Positions 34,864 through 47,565 are shown, counted from the stretch's first letter. The stretch is DNA of 64,000 nt from Mercurialis annua (GCF_937616625.2 NC_065570.1:47793665-47857664), one strand, 5' to 3'. Made by a program: numbers and translations. Notes: generated from the letters alone by a model not told the origin.

Positions 34864-35268
34864 TTTCTCAAATAGCAATTTATTTATACTTTATCATCCA
34901 TAAAGATTTTCATCCTACATATTTGGAATTAATTATTAAATCCGTACATTCATAATTTGAAACAAAATAGAGCTGAAAATGTTGAAAAAGTAGGACAAAT
35001 TTCATAGTATAAATAAATCAACCCACGTGGCGGCACCGCAGTTTAAGATCAATTAAAATAATAATAAAACACAAGAAAAATGGTGTTCCAGTCTCACTTC
35101 TCCTCTTCCTTATATTCCAATCTTCATCTTTGTGTACTCTCCAAGAAATGCACCCACCAAACCCAGCACAAATCCAAATCAATCACCCTTAAATCTTTAA
35201 TCACAAATTTTAATTCAAAGATTCAAGAAACCCTAGAAAAATCAACAACAGAACATTAATTTTGTTTC
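34864..35268 (+). promoter_or_regulatory. Promoter and 5' UTR region of the TMEM230-like gene
   Basis: A-rich DNA leads into a pyrimidine-rich stretch (CACTTCTCCTCTTCCTTATA, about 35094-35115) and a C/A-rich leader up to the ATG. No clear TATA box could be fixed. A MULE MITE ends 396 bp upstream of the start codon. Confidence 0.45.
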
Positions 35269-35878
35269 ATGGCGTACGTAGACCATGCGTTTTCAATTAC
35301 AGACGACGATTTGATGATCGAGACGAGTTATATCGTCAATAATCGGCCTCCTGTTAAAGAGATCGCTCTCGCCGTCGCTCTCCTCGTTTTTGGCGTTGTC
35401 GGTATCGTTTTAGGTGTTTTCATGACCGTCAATAAAATTGGGGGAGATCGCGCTCACGGTAACTCGTTACTCTCTAACTCAAACCCTAGCTCTTGTCTTT
35501 AGTTTAGTTACTGGAGGAATTAGGGTTTTAGCTTCTGTTTTGTTGTGTATTTTAACTAATTAGAGCTATTTTAGGGTTTTGTTTTGCTTTTATTGTAACA
35601 ATAGTAAACAAAATGTGCTAATCTTGCACTTCAAAATTGGTTAGCTTGCAGAAATTGTGATTTGGTAAAATAAAAAAAATCTAATTTTAAGTTGTGTCGG
35701 ATTAGTGGAATTTTTTGCACAGTTTAATAATTTGTGGATTGGTTATGTTGAAACAGGGCTGTTCTTTGGGATTCTTGGAATGGTATTGTTTATACCGGGA
35801 TTTTACTATACAAGAATTGCTTATTATGCTTACAAAGGATACAAAGGCTTCTCTTTCTCCAACATACCTCCTGTGTAG
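35269..35878 (+). CDS. TMEM230: Transmembrane protein 230-like protein, two exons
   Basis: Exons 35269-35458 and 35757-35878, joined across donor CACG|GTAACTC and acceptor GAAACAG|GGCTG, give 103 residues: the full length of plant TMEM230-like proteins. The start sits after a leader and opens with [14 protein letters not shown], the conserved beginning. Two hydrophobic helices follow (about residues 31-54, [20 protein letters not shown]; and 64-88), separated by the short loop [10 protein letters not shown]. The protein ends [15 protein letters not shown], also conserved. In animals TMEM230 is a two-pass protein of vesicles and endosomes linked to trafficking; a similar secretory-pathway role in plants is an inference. 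No defects were seen. It is the best-supported gene in the window. Confidence 0.95.
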
Positions 35879-36718
35879 TAGTAGTATTGCTAATTGGTGA
35901 CGGTAAAGCTGAAGCTGGCTCCGGTTTGTCACTCAGCTACTTTGTGTACATAATTTTCTGTGATTCTCTGTTCTGGTTCTTTTGTTTATGTACTTTATCT
36001 AGATGTGTTTCTTAAAACCGCCTTGAACAATCAGTGATTTGCTTCTATATAGTGATCTTTTGCGTATTATTGTTGTGATGAAAACTCTTAATGAGATGTC
36101 TCTCTTACGATTCTCATCTTCGTATGTATCATCATCATCGTCTGCCTGCTTTTTTGTTATCCATAATGTATTTACTACTATCACTTAGTTTATTGTTTTT
36201 GCATAGTGCCAAGTTGTCGTAAATAGAGCCATCTGCATACAACCCTCAGGTATCAGTTTATCTTTAATTTTCCGTGCTTTAGCTCTATACATATTGTGCT
36301 AAAAAATAATGCATTTAGCAAATCCTGCTGACTTGATATAGTATTACAGTTTTTTAATTGGCTTGAACAGTCAGTTTTTTTTGCTATATAGTTTATTTGT
36401 GTGCTGTATAGACTTGTAGTCAGTATAAAGATTTCCTAGCCTTGATCTTTGTGGTTGAATTCTCTTAATGAGATGTATTAGTTGTGATATCAGTAAGCAT
36501 TGCTATCATCTGCTATGTATTGTTTATGAATTACACAACAATTATCAGTTTCTTGTTAAGTTCCCACTAGAAAGGGTAAGACCATCTGCAATACAGTTCT
36601 TGGGCGTCAAAGTTCATTTTCACTTTTGAGAGCATATAGGATTCAAACAGGGAAATATCTAGCTTTAGAAACATATCATGCTTATAGGCAGAATATTTTG
36701 CCAATTCTAATGTATTTT
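35879..36718 (+). other. 3' UTR and downstream flank of the TMEM230-like gene
   Basis: No further coding exon. T-rich sequence with several possible far-upstream elements (TTTGTGTACATAATTTTCTG). Short segments here reappear in the tandem block that follows (GTGTCAATATCGTTG). Confidence 0.4.
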
Positions 36719-37168
36719 TGTGTGTCAATATCGTTGGTTGTCTTGAACATATATGTAGACAATATTGAAGTGATTTGCATGTTTAACTTCGGATATGTTT
36801 TATTTTTTTAGTCTGAGGATGATTAGTTTATTTTGTGTCAATATTGTTTCTTGTTCATAATGTAGACAATATTGAAGTGATCTGCATGTTTAACTTTGGA
36901 TAAGTATTATTTTTTTAGTCTGAGGATGATTAGTTTATTGTGTGTCAATATTGTTTCTTGTTCATAATGTAGACAATATTGAAGTGATCTGCATGTCTAA
37001 CTTTGGATATGTTTTACTTTTTTAGTCTCAGGATGATCAGTTTATTTTGTGTGTCAATATTATTGGGTTGTCTTGTTAATAAATGTAGGCAATAATCACA
37101 ATATTGAAAAAGTGATTTGCATGTTTAACTTCGAATATGTTTTACCTTTTTAGTCTCAGGATAATTAG
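36719..37168 (+). repeat. ~110-bp tandem repeat, four copies
   Basis: Units start TGTGTCAATAT near 36719, 36834, 36943 and 37051 and share AATATTGAAGTGAT.TGCATG and TTTTTTAGTCT.AGGAT. Spacing is 107-115 bp. Confidence 0.85.
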
Positions 37169-37193
37169 AGTAATGGGCAAGCGTGTGATGCTT

Positions 37194-37560
37194 GGTCAAA
37201 AACCGTGTGTGCGAAACTTTGTAGATTTCTTAAACAAAGCTTTACGATCAATAATTTTTGGTTCTCTATTTGACATGTGATGCAAAATTGAATTCTCACA
37301 TTCTACTCAAGATTCTTTATGACTCGTATGGATTATGTGCTCTGTCAATGCTTAACATTTTTTATGTAGAAAATTCTTTCCAGGTCAAAAACCATGTGTA
37401 AACTTTGTATATTGCTTAATCAAAGCCTGATGGTCAACATTTTTTGTTTCTAAATTAACTTGTGATGCAAAATTGAATTGTCACATTTTGCTTAAGATTC
37501 TGTTTGACTCATTTAGATTATGTGGTTAACATGTCTTATGTAGAAAATTCTTCCCAGGAT
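37194..37560 (+). repeat. ~185-bp tandem duplication
   Basis: GGTCAAAAACC.TGTGT...AAACTTTGTA, then GTGATGCAAAATTGAATT and TATGTAGAAAATTCTT, occur twice (about 37194-37382 and 37383-37559). Diverged but collinear. Confidence 0.8.
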
Positions 37561-38130
37561 TGATGCTACTACTGAAATTAGCATTGTTCTCTTTGCTTTA
37601 GATATCTTGGACTTCTTTTATTAATTTTAGCTCTAGAACGTTTGTGCTCTGTATTTGTGCATTTAGCCTACTTGGTTACACGTAGATGATGGGCTCTCGG
37701 TTTGCAAGAAATTTTATCATTAGTTGCGTTTGATGGATAGAAAATTCCCCATGAGGCATTTCAAAGTTCAACTCAAACTTTAGTTTCTTGATTCTTTCTT
37801 TTGAAATTGTTGATTTATAATTTTATATGTAGGCTGTACGATAATTAGCAGTTAAAGTGTAGGGTTTTTTTTTGCCATTGGAGATTATAGCATATTTCGA
37901 TTTTGATCTTGACTTGATGGTAATTACTGGTTTGTTAATTTAGCCTGAGTGCACTTCCTAGGATATATAAGATATGTAACAAAGGGATTTATATGTACGC
38001 TGTACGATAGTTAGCATTTTATTAATAGTTAGCATTCACAATAACTTGACGGGAACACCCAACCGGAGCACCAAACATAGCCAAACACACAACTAAACCA
38101 ACCCAAGTGATATGTAGAAAAGAAATGTCC
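37561..38130. other. Intergenic, nothing recognised
   Basis: A repeated TATATGTA.GCTGTACGATA.TTAGCA word (about 37826-37850 and 37992-38016) is the only structure seen. Confidence 0.35.
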
Positions 38131-38339
38131 TCCAACCCAATCGTCACTTCCTTCAAACAACTCAGTTTCTCTCATAAGCTAAATCAATCTCCCAAAAATT
38201 TGAATCTCAAACCTTAGCTAAAAACGCACTCTTTGAAGCTGAAACCGCGATCTATCTTTCTCCTTACGATTCTACGCCTTTGATTCTCAAAGCTTCAGAT
38301 CTCGATCTTCTTGGCCACAAAAATGACGAGCTGTAATCG
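38130..38339 (+). pseudogene. Frameshifted small gene or gene fragment, family unknown
   Basis: A frame starts MSSNPIVTSFKQLSFSHKL (ATG about 38130) and continues NQSPK. At the run CCCAAAAATTTG (about 38192-38203) the natural continuation moves one frame: FESQTLAKNALFEAETAIYL, then SPYDSTPLILKASDLDLLGH and KNDEL followed by TAA. Removing one A from the run would give one continuous ~69-residue frame of protein-like composition. It may be a real small gene with a sequencing or biological frameshift, or a captured fragment. No family was recognised. Confidence 0.4.
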
Positions 38340-38597
38340 GCTTGTAAACAGAGCTGAATTGGAGATGGGTGTGAATAAAAAACGACGAGTTGATTTCGAC
38401 GATGGAGAATTTAGAAAAATCGTTTAGATTGAGCTGTGAAAGTGAAAGAATGTGTTTGTTTGCATGTACCAGTATTTATCAATTTAGGAAGTAGAGTTTT
38501 GAAAGAAAGGAAGGTCAATCCGTAGTGAATCAACATGGAATGGTCAAATTGTAAATGTGAGATTAAGTAGGCACTGGACAATTGTGATTTTTTCTCA

Positions 38598-38740
38598 ATA
38601 ATCAACCATGGGCCCTCAAGTTCGGCCTTTCTATAAGTAAACCCCCTCAACTTCAAATTCAGGGAGTTTATTGAAGCTTTTTGAAGTTGAGGGGAATTTA
38701 TTGATAGAAAGGTCGAAATTGAGGGTTCATGGTTGATTAT
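38598..38740. mobile_element. Foldback-type inverted-repeat MITE (143 bp)
   Basis: ATAATCAACCATG..CCCTCAA at the left pairs with TTGAGGGTTCATGGTTGATT at the right. The arms run nearly to the centre (CCCTCAACTTCAAA / TTTTGAAGTTGAGGG). The wording CCCTCAACTT is shared with the MULE termini near 59217 and 60520. No clear target duplication. Confidence 0.7.
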
Positions 38741-41488
38741 TAGCCACACTTTCATGATTATTTTGACAGCATAGATTTAGAAACACACACTATTACACAC
38801 GTAGATCCCAAATTTACTATTATATGTGCCACTTCATTGTAAATTTTGTGTTAATTTGTTAAAATGTAAAAGTTTTCGGTGAATATTAATAAATATTATT
38901 CTTGCGAACATGTAGAATGAAGAATTTTCAACGTGATTGCATGAAATGGCATTCGATGATTCGGAAAATTTTGAATGCTGCATTAGGTTTTGTCATATTT
39001 TTATCGGTGTATTGGATTGCAGAATTTAATACGTTCATTGTATAAAGTTATCAGTATTATATAAAAAAAATAAGGTTTGATCATCAGAAAAATACTTTAT
39101 CTTTTTGACTTTTTATTTATAGTCTTGCTTTTTAAAATTTTCAGTTTTAGTTTAATTTTTAATCTTTAATTTTAATTATAGTTATTTGTTTAAATTAATA
39201 AAAAATGTTCAAATAGAACTTTCATAATATTTTATATTTGAAATTTTTTATGAAGAAAAATTGGAACTAATGGAATAATATAAAAAACATGTTTGAATTT
39301 TTTTTTTTCACTTTAGTTTGAACAAATGATTACAATTAAAACTGAAATTAAAAATTTGCTAAAAAAAACTGAAATTAAAAAAGAAGTTAAAATCGAGGAT
39401 TTTGAAGATAGGTCTATAAATAAAAAATAATTAAAAAGTGGAATTTTTAGACAATTAAGCTAAAAATAAATACAATTGTCAAATGTGATAAATGGTCATA
39501 TATGTTTTTTTCCCAGTATATAATGATATTACATATGGATGGACTTTTTTTTTCTTATGTAAAGAATATGTTATTTATTTTATAAATCTAAATTTTAAAT
39601 AGTATCAGTAATATGTAGTGATATTATATATGGATGGACCTACATAAAGAGTATGTTATTTATTTTATAAATTTAAATTTAAAATAATATCATTAATATA
39701 AAATTTACTCATATAATTCGCCGCACCTTAATATATTTGTTGTGTCCATTTTAAAGGGAAAAGAACAAAAATATCCAAAAAAAAGGTCACATGTTCACCA
39801 AAATACATAGCAACTCTATTATTTACATAGCCTAATTATTTTAAAATCTCCTATTTTATAATTATTTGCGTTTATGCTCTGACTTATAAAAAAGTTTAAT
39901 TGTATCTTATTTTGAATTTTTATGTTTCGTCTCTAATCCGATATATTAAATTGAACTCTTTTAATTAAAAAAAATTGAAAATAGTCCTTTATTTTTTAAC
40001 TTATATTCTAATTAGACATTAAAATTATTAATTATACAAAACACTTTCTCCTTAAAAAATTCAACAAATAATTAAAAATAGTTATATTATTTATTAATTA
40101 GTTTTTTATTAATAATTATAGCCAAAATTTTATTAAAAAAACTAATGGTTTACATGTATAGCCTTATATCATCTCTAAAGGCTTTTTTATAATTGTGAAA
40201 CTCTATTTTTTAAAGGATAAAATTTCAAATTTTAAAAAATTAGTTAATTATTCCTACTTTAAATAAAAATAAATTTATATTATTATTATTTTATATATTA
40301 TTATTATAAAAATAAAATAAAACAAACAAATGAATTTAGAGAGTGTTAAATTAATATTATTAATATTTAATATTTTTACTTTTTACTTTTATCTAAAAAA
40401 TAAAATAAACTAAAAAATCAATATTAGAGAATTTATTGGAACAAAATTAAAAATATCACTCTCCATTTTTAAGATGTTCTTTATTTAGAAAATGCTCTTT
40501 AAAATAAAGAACACCATTGTAGATGCTCTTACAATATAAATCCACAACTCTACCAAAAAGAGCAAATAGTTTACATTTTATACCCTTTTCACACCAGCTT
40601 TGCGTTAGAAAAGTTAAATATTAAATATGTATTATTGAATAAAAAAGTTAAATATTAAAATCGTGAAAAAAAATAGCCCACCGCTAATCGATAAAATTGA
40701 TCGGCGGTAGTCAATTTTGATTAGAAAAAAAAAAGAGGGAGGGAGGGAGGGAGGGAGAGAGGGGCTAACATAACTATTTTGTTAATTAAGATGGTTAAAA
40801 GTTTAACCAATCGGTTTACTATTAAAAAATTTGGATGTAGATTGATACTCTTTCTATACGAATCTAACTGCCACGATTGTTTTTCTGATGTTCATAATAA
40901 TTCATAATTTTTATTTATAATATTTTTTTCTTTAAATCTTCCGTTTAACCTTTTCAATTAATATATTTAACAATAAAATTTTAGAAAAATGTGAGAATGT
41001 GTTATGTGTGACATTACAGGAGGATATAAAATTTCAACAATGCAATTTTTTTTAAATTAGATGAAAATAAATGAGTAATTTTCTCCACTCATTTATTTGA
41101 TAATATTATAGAGTGATGGTTATCTCTGCAAGTCAAAATTTATTTCATAATAATATTTTTGTTAGAAACAGACTTAGACAAATAATTTTAGGAAGCCAAC
41201 TTATATAACTATATTATTTTCTATAATTTTTTATATAATAAAATAAAATGTTGAAGAATTTAGAAGTAATGTTTTATAAACTATGCCATCATCCTATAGA
41301 AATTGCATAAATGATATTCAAATAAGAATGGAAAATTAATAATCAAATTTATAGATGAATATAAATTAGAGGCAAAACTGAATCCGAGTTAGACTAAGTT
41401 CGAGTCCAGACATGAATTCCAAGTGAACAATTCACAAGGAGACGATTTACAAATCTTCACTTTATTAGAATTATAGGCTTAAATGACT
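38741..41488. other. A+T-rich intergenic DNA
   Basis: No gene. 39825-39960 resembles one arm of the MITE at 41489-41868 (CCTAATTATTTTAAAATCTCC, TTTTTATGTTTC). 40734-40766 is a GGGA run. 39530-39720 holds an imperfect direct repeat (TGATATTA.ATATGGATGGAC ... AGTATGTTATTTATTTTATA). Confidence 0.4.
40734..40766 (+). repeat. (GGGA)n tract with quadruplex potential
   Basis: GAGGGAGGGAGGGAGGGAGG then GAGAGAGGGG: at least four closely spaced G3 runs in A+T-rich DNA, fitting a G-quadruplex pattern. Confidence 0.85.
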
Positions 41489-41868
41489 GGTCTAATTATT
41501 TAAAAACCATCCACCTTATAACTTTTTTTCATTTATACCACGTTCTAAAAAAAATTTCAATTGTACCCTATTTTCGATTTTTATGTTTCATTTGTACCCC
41601 AAAATTAAAAAATTTGATAATTTAATTAATTTAAGGATGAAAATATTAAAAATAAAATACACAAATGATTAACATTAACGTTGTATCAGAATATAGGTTA
41701 AAAATGAAGCACTAATTTAATTTTTTTTTATAAAAAAAATAGGCCAATTCAACTCATTAGGGTAAAGATGAAACATAAAAATTGAAAATAGGGTATAATA
41801 GAAAATTTTCCTAGGTCATGATATAAATGAAAAAAATTATAAGATGGTGGTTTTTAAGTAATTAGGCC
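41489..41868. mobile_element. Long-TIR MITE, MULE-like (380 bp)
   Basis: Left GGTCTAATTATTTAAAAACC and inverted right GGCCTAATTACTTAAAAACC, extending >100 bp inward (TTTTTTTCATTTATA, then TACCCTATTTTC). The 9-bp flanks TAAATGACT and TGAATGAAT agree at 6 of 9 positions, a possible decayed duplication. Confidence 0.7.
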
Positions 41869-44800
41869 TGAATGAATTAAAAATGATCGTTGTAAAATTC
41901 AACTTTTTGATTGCTATACTTAGAAATACATGAGTAATTTGTAATATTGATTAATAATTGTAATAATCTACTATATATATATAAAGCAGGACGTTTTTTC
42001 CCTATGATTGACAAGTGGCACTCTCACATTGATTCTCATATATTTCTTTCTTCTTCTTATATATTCTCTTATTTTCTTTAATATCTTTAATATCTTTAAT
42101 CATTAACTCTCTAATTAATGGTCACTATTAATAAATATTAAATATAAAAAAATTCATAAAAAAAATACTACAAATAAAAGCTAAATAAATAAATTACCAA
42201 TAGAATGTTTTTTAAATTATATTAATAATATATTTAAATAATTTTAAATTATTATTTTCTCTATAGTAAAATTATATTTCAATTTTATATCTAACTGAAA
42301 AATATAATTATTACTAAATGTGTCTATCCCCTCCCCTTCCTCTTCCCTTCTCCGTGCTTTTATAATGTGACTCATCCGTTTATATAATAATATCTGATGA
42401 GTTGAAATAAATTTATGTATATTATGTAATTCTGTTTTTGAATATATTATAGATTGGATTAAAATTATTAATTCTATTACAAATTATATCATCAGTTAAA
42501 GCAATATTAGAAATATGAATATAAAAAAGTGTCGAAAAAGTAATGATTTATTAATTTAAAATAACTATATTTTTATAAGTTATTGTATTAATATGTAACT
42601 GTAAACTTTTGTTAGAAGACATTAGTTAAATTTAAAAAGTTCGAACTCAATTTTTTTTTTCATTTTATTATAAAAATAAAATAAATACAATCTTTATTCC
42701 AAATACAGTTTTCAATCTCTTAATAGTCCCGTGCGTTGCACGATTTTTTTAATTATTAACGCTTTAAAATATTACAATTAGAAGAGTTTTGTTTATATTT
42801 TTTATTTGGATACTCCTTTCTTTTTATCAGAATTTGGATATTTTCTTATTTATTTATAAGCTAACATATATTTAGTCACGATATTTATTTAATTTTATTA
42901 TTTATCATTAGTTTTTAATTTTGCATAATAATTCGCATTAGTTTGTGTTTTTTATTTTATTTTTATTTAGATACAACAATAAATAAAGAATAAATTATAA
43001 AATTAAATATAAAAAAGTTACCTTGAATTTTAAAAATCTACCATAATAACATACTATTAGCTTCTTATTGTTCATATATCTCTTATCAATGACTTTTTCA
43101 TTGATAAAATATTTTCTTCCAACTTTAATTAGATAATTGATTATTTATATTACTGATAATGTATTAATTGTATTTTTGGGTAATCTTTATCATTAATTAT
43201 TTATGTATGAATTAAAATTTAGTTGTAAATTTTAAAATATATATAGCAAAAAATAAAAGACTGACATTTAATAATGTTTGAATTATTAATATTTTTACGT
43301 TTTCTACTCTAGATTATGATTTGATTTATCATTAATTCTTACTCCTTTTGTCTTATAGTTATTATATATAGTTATCATTCCTTCTTATTTTCCTTAAACA
43401 CCAGCTATTAATTATACCAAAAACGTTACAAAGTCTCCAACGTTACAACAATTAGTGAAAATTTCTCATTTTCCCTTCAAAAATAATAAAAACACCCTTA
43501 AACACCATTTATTATTTAAAACGTACACACCAAGTCACCAACAATGACATACATTTCACATATAAAACTTGCACTTTCACTCATCATCCCCTAACCATTT
43601 CCATCAAAAAATTAGCATGGGTTTTTACTGTAACAAAAAATAGCAACAAAAAGTACGAGCGAGGAAAACTATCTTCCATTACAAGTAATGTCATCTCTAT
43701 CTAATTCCATTACTCTTATATATATGACTCCAATTCCATTACATTTGCATGTAAAAACTTTCATTTGTAATCATCTCTATCTAAGTTTCACGTGTAGGTT
43801 TCTCATTATGATATAAACACAAACTGATAAATTTAGAATTTGGTTCATGATAAAGATAAATATAATTTTTTTTTTAAATTGATGAGCATCTCTTTATTAC
43901 AATATTATTCTAATAAAAAAATATGTAGGCATATGTTGCAGTTGTTGAGGCTACGCCTGATCAAAAGCCAAAAAACAAACTCAAAATACCATTCACATGT
44001 AATGCCTCTTTAAATTCAGGTATGATAAAATAACTTTCTTGCATAGTTTTCAATGTCAAATAACAGTTATATATGTAAATATAATGTTATTGTCTTCAAG
44101 TAGAATTATGTGTTTCTTCTACATAATGTCCCTACACGTTTGAAAATAAAAAAATAGATCAAATAAAAATAGATCAAATTGAAAGCCTTCGTTGCTCACA
44201 CCCTATCTATTTCAAGCATAAATTGTAAAATTAAAACCTCAAAATAATATCGTTATCCTAATTGTTTCTACTTCTTACTTCTTTTTGCCTCTTCAATCAT
44301 TCTTAATAAATAGCTCAATTGCTTTATGCTTTATTGTTGATTAAATTATGTTTTTGTATGTAGCTGAAAAGACAGGCATTCAAAATTTCGGTGTAGAACA
44401 CCAATTCATTCCAAATTTTATTGGGAGGTCTCTTGTTCATGGTGAAAAAAGAATTGAAAATGAAAAGTCTCTCAACATTAAAGCATGATTCTAGCAAATA
44501 AATAGACGTATCATTGTAGTTGGGTGAAGTAAAGAGACGAAGACAATAAATACCGCTTATATCTTTTTTTATTCAGGTCTGCCTCTATTGAGTTTAAAAT
44601 GCGTACTCATATTCATATGTATTTATGTAAAGCTAATGTACCACGGTACTATATGTTCCTTACTATAGATTTGTTATACAAAAAATAATGGTACGAAAGA
44701 TGGGAAAAGTAGAGCAAATTGAAATCCTTTAAATTATATGCAAGTTATGGACATCCTAAGGTCCCTCATTGTTTCGCATATAATTAAGTTGTTTGATTTC

Positions 44801-46281
44801 AAGATTAAATGTTATCATATTATATTTTCCATTTGTATGCTTTCTTTTTCTGGTTGATTGGCCCCATTGAAGCTTATCTACGGATTAATGCTAATCAAGT
44901 CTGAACATAATTTATAATTGAAAATTAATTGACATGTTCAAAAATATAAGAAAAATAATAATTGATTGACTTATAAATTAATATTCAATTTTTTTGTTTG
45001 TCATTAATTTTTTTTAAATCATAATTAGTAGAACTTTGTTCAATAATCTTTTTAAAGTTTTTATTATTACGGTTTGGTATCCATTTAATTTTAAATAAAT
45101 ATTTAAATCATAAATGACATAATAATTAGATTTTAAATTTTAAAAGATATTAATTTATATATAAACATCGACCAATATACATAAAATTGTACAAAAAGTC
45201 CAATTTTTAATAAATGATAAAAAGTTTTCTTACTTAAATTTTCTTTCCTAAATTCATAAAGGCAAGACACATTGTTAAAAGTATACTATTAATATTTTAT
45301 TATTTTTCACACTTTAAGGTATTATATCTTACATTAGTTTTTGTCATGTATATTATCCAGCTTAACTCAATAGACTTTGGAATATATTAGATAAGTTAAA
45401 TTCCGAAAGAAGGAATATTAAATGATCAACATAGCATTTTGTGGAAATAAATCTATAATTTCATTTAAATTTCAAATAAATCTATAATTTCATTTATAAT
45501 TTATGTTTAAAATTTATATAATTGGTTATATAATTTATACTTAAAAAACTTATTTACAAATAAAATAAATGTAAAGTTGAACCAAACAAAGAGTAAGGTG
45601 ACATAAAACAAATAATTCTCCAATATAAAAATGGTGTTTATTTTATTATAAATAGATATGTAAAAATTTATATAACAATATCAAAATAATAAAAACAATT
45701 CATAAGGATTATAATATTAGTTTGCACATCTAAGACCTCGTTTGGTCGGGGGGCAAATAGATTAGAGAAATTGTACTATCCGGAAAATATCTAAATTTTC
45801 TTGGTTGGTCAATTTATTTATTTTACTTTCCGAGTAGTTAGATGTTTAGCTTTCCTCTAACTGAACTTCTCTAACAAAACACAAAAAAGTAGAACTTCTC
45901 TAACAAAACACAAAAAAGTAGAACTTTCCTAACACTTTTTTTATATTTTTGTAATTTAGCCTCAACTTTTTTTTTCTCTAAAATTCATATTAAAAATATT
46001 TTTATTTACTTCAAAAATATACCTATTGTATTCTATAATTATTATTTATAATAAAATAAAATTAATTATTATTATTATCGATAATTTTTATATTTTGTAA
46101 AATTAAACTAAAAAATTAATTTTTATAATTTATTTAAAAATTCTCTCAAATAGTACTTGAATTGTAAAATAAGAGTTAATAACTCGATTTTAAAAAAATA
46201 CTTATTTGTTTGACAATATAAAAATTATCATAAGATATTTATGTCTTTTAATTAAAAATATGGTATATTATATTAAAATTA

Positions 46282-46602
46282 AGGCTTAATTGTTCCAAAA
46301 ATCACCAACTTTCGCATGTTTTTGGTATTTGACACGAACTTTTAACTTTGGCATATAAATACACTAACTATCAATTTTTTGTATATATAGCACGAACACC
46401 GTTTTTGACATAAAACGACACCGTTTTTTACCTAAAACGACAACGTTTAATATCTAAAACGTTACCGTTTTTCACCTAAAACGGAAACTTGGTCATATAT
46501 GCAAAAAAATTGATAGTTCGTGTATTTATATGCCAAAATTAAAAGTTCGTGTCAAATACCAAAAACACGCGAAAGTTTGTGATTTTTTGTGCATTTAAGC
46601 CT
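46282..46602. mobile_element. Long-TIR MITE with AAAACG...CGTTTT units (321 bp)
   Basis: Inverted arms of ~115 bp: AGGCTTAATTG...ACTTTCGCATGTTTTTGG at left and AGGCTTAAATG...ACTTTCGCGTGTTTTTGG inverted at right. AAAATTA lies directly outside both ends (46275-46281, 46603-46609). The centre (about 46412-46490) has AAAACGACACCGTTTT, AAAACGACAACGTTT and AAAACGTTACCGTTTT in tandem. Confidence 0.75.
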
Positions 46603-47078
46603 AAAATTAATTACATATTTTTTGGGAAGTAAAAATCAAAACAAGTAACATTTATCAAACTTTCTGAAGGGTTAACTTTCCATGAACTATATTTTTTAGA
46701 AAATTAATTTTCCAAAAAATAATATAAAATAAACCAAGTGAAGCTTAAAAGTACTTTGATTTGTTTAATTTCAGTCAATAATATATTTAATTGCACTATC
46801 TTTTTTATGCTACTGGTATTTTATATTTGTCGATAACTAATGTATCTTACATTGATGCAAGAACATATCCAATTATTTTTAAGATTTATTATAAATTAAG
46901 AATTAGTTATAATTTGAGTTTTTTTTGTTAAGTCATGAAAATCTATTTCACAGTATATCGAGAATAATTAATAGTAAAATAAGAATAAATAATCATAAAA
47001 AGCTAACATCGTGAATTTAAATACGTATCATCATTACATTAAAAATGAATCCTATATGACACTATATATTATAGACAT

Positions 47079-47427
47079 AATATTTTAAAAAACCCTGACA
47101 TTTTAGTCCCTTTTTAAATCTATCCTGATGTTAAAAACTTGTCAATTTTATCCTATTTTATTTTTTCGTTTTAATTGTACTCTTGAACATTAAATTGACC
47201 TTTTTTTATTCAAAAAACATTCAAAAAATTTATTCAATTTAATCCTGTTTGTATTAAATTGACTTTTTTAAATAATTTTTTGAATTTTTGTCAAATAAAA
47301 AAATGTCAATTTAATGCTTAAGGGTAAAATTGAAATGAAAAAAAAATAAAGTAGGATAAAATTGATCAGTTTTCAACGTCAGAGTAAGATTGAAAAGTGA
47401 CTAAAAGGTTTGGATATTTTAAGGTAT
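47079..47427. mobile_element. Long-TIR MITE, MULE-like (~350 bp)
   Basis: Imperfect arms of ~130 bp: ACATTTTAGTCCCTTTTTAA / CCTTTTAGTCACTTTTCAA and CAATTTTATCCTATTTTATT / CAATTTTATCCTACTTTATT. Ends and duplication are not sharply defined. Confidence 0.6.
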
Positions 47428-47565
47428 TATTAAAAAATTATGAGAATATTATAATTATTTTAAAATATAAATCTTTTATTCCTAGAAATTTAAAAATAAT
47501 TTTATACAAGTAAAAACTAGAAAAAATATCAAACAAAATCGTGCAACGCACGGGTCAAACGCTAG

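Larger units (their letters stand above)
41967..47565 (+). mobile_element. Non-autonomous Helitron (5.6 kb)
   Basis: The 5' end reads TCTACTATATATATATAAAGC, the classic plant Helitron start, at an A|T junction. The 3' end has a hairpin CGTGCAACGCACG (47539-47551) 10 bp before the terminal CTAG (47562-47565), followed by T. No Rep/helicase frame lies inside, so it cannot move itself. Other elements have inserted in it (46282-46602, about 47079-47427). An inverted Helitron-like 3' hairpin (CCCGTGCGTTGCACG, about 42728-42742) suggests a second, opposed element, so a composite is possible. Confidence 0.65.

Noticed and set aside
38411..38755. 114-codon minus-strand frame
   Set aside because: It runs through the foldback MITE at 38598-38740 and has no splice, leader or domain support.
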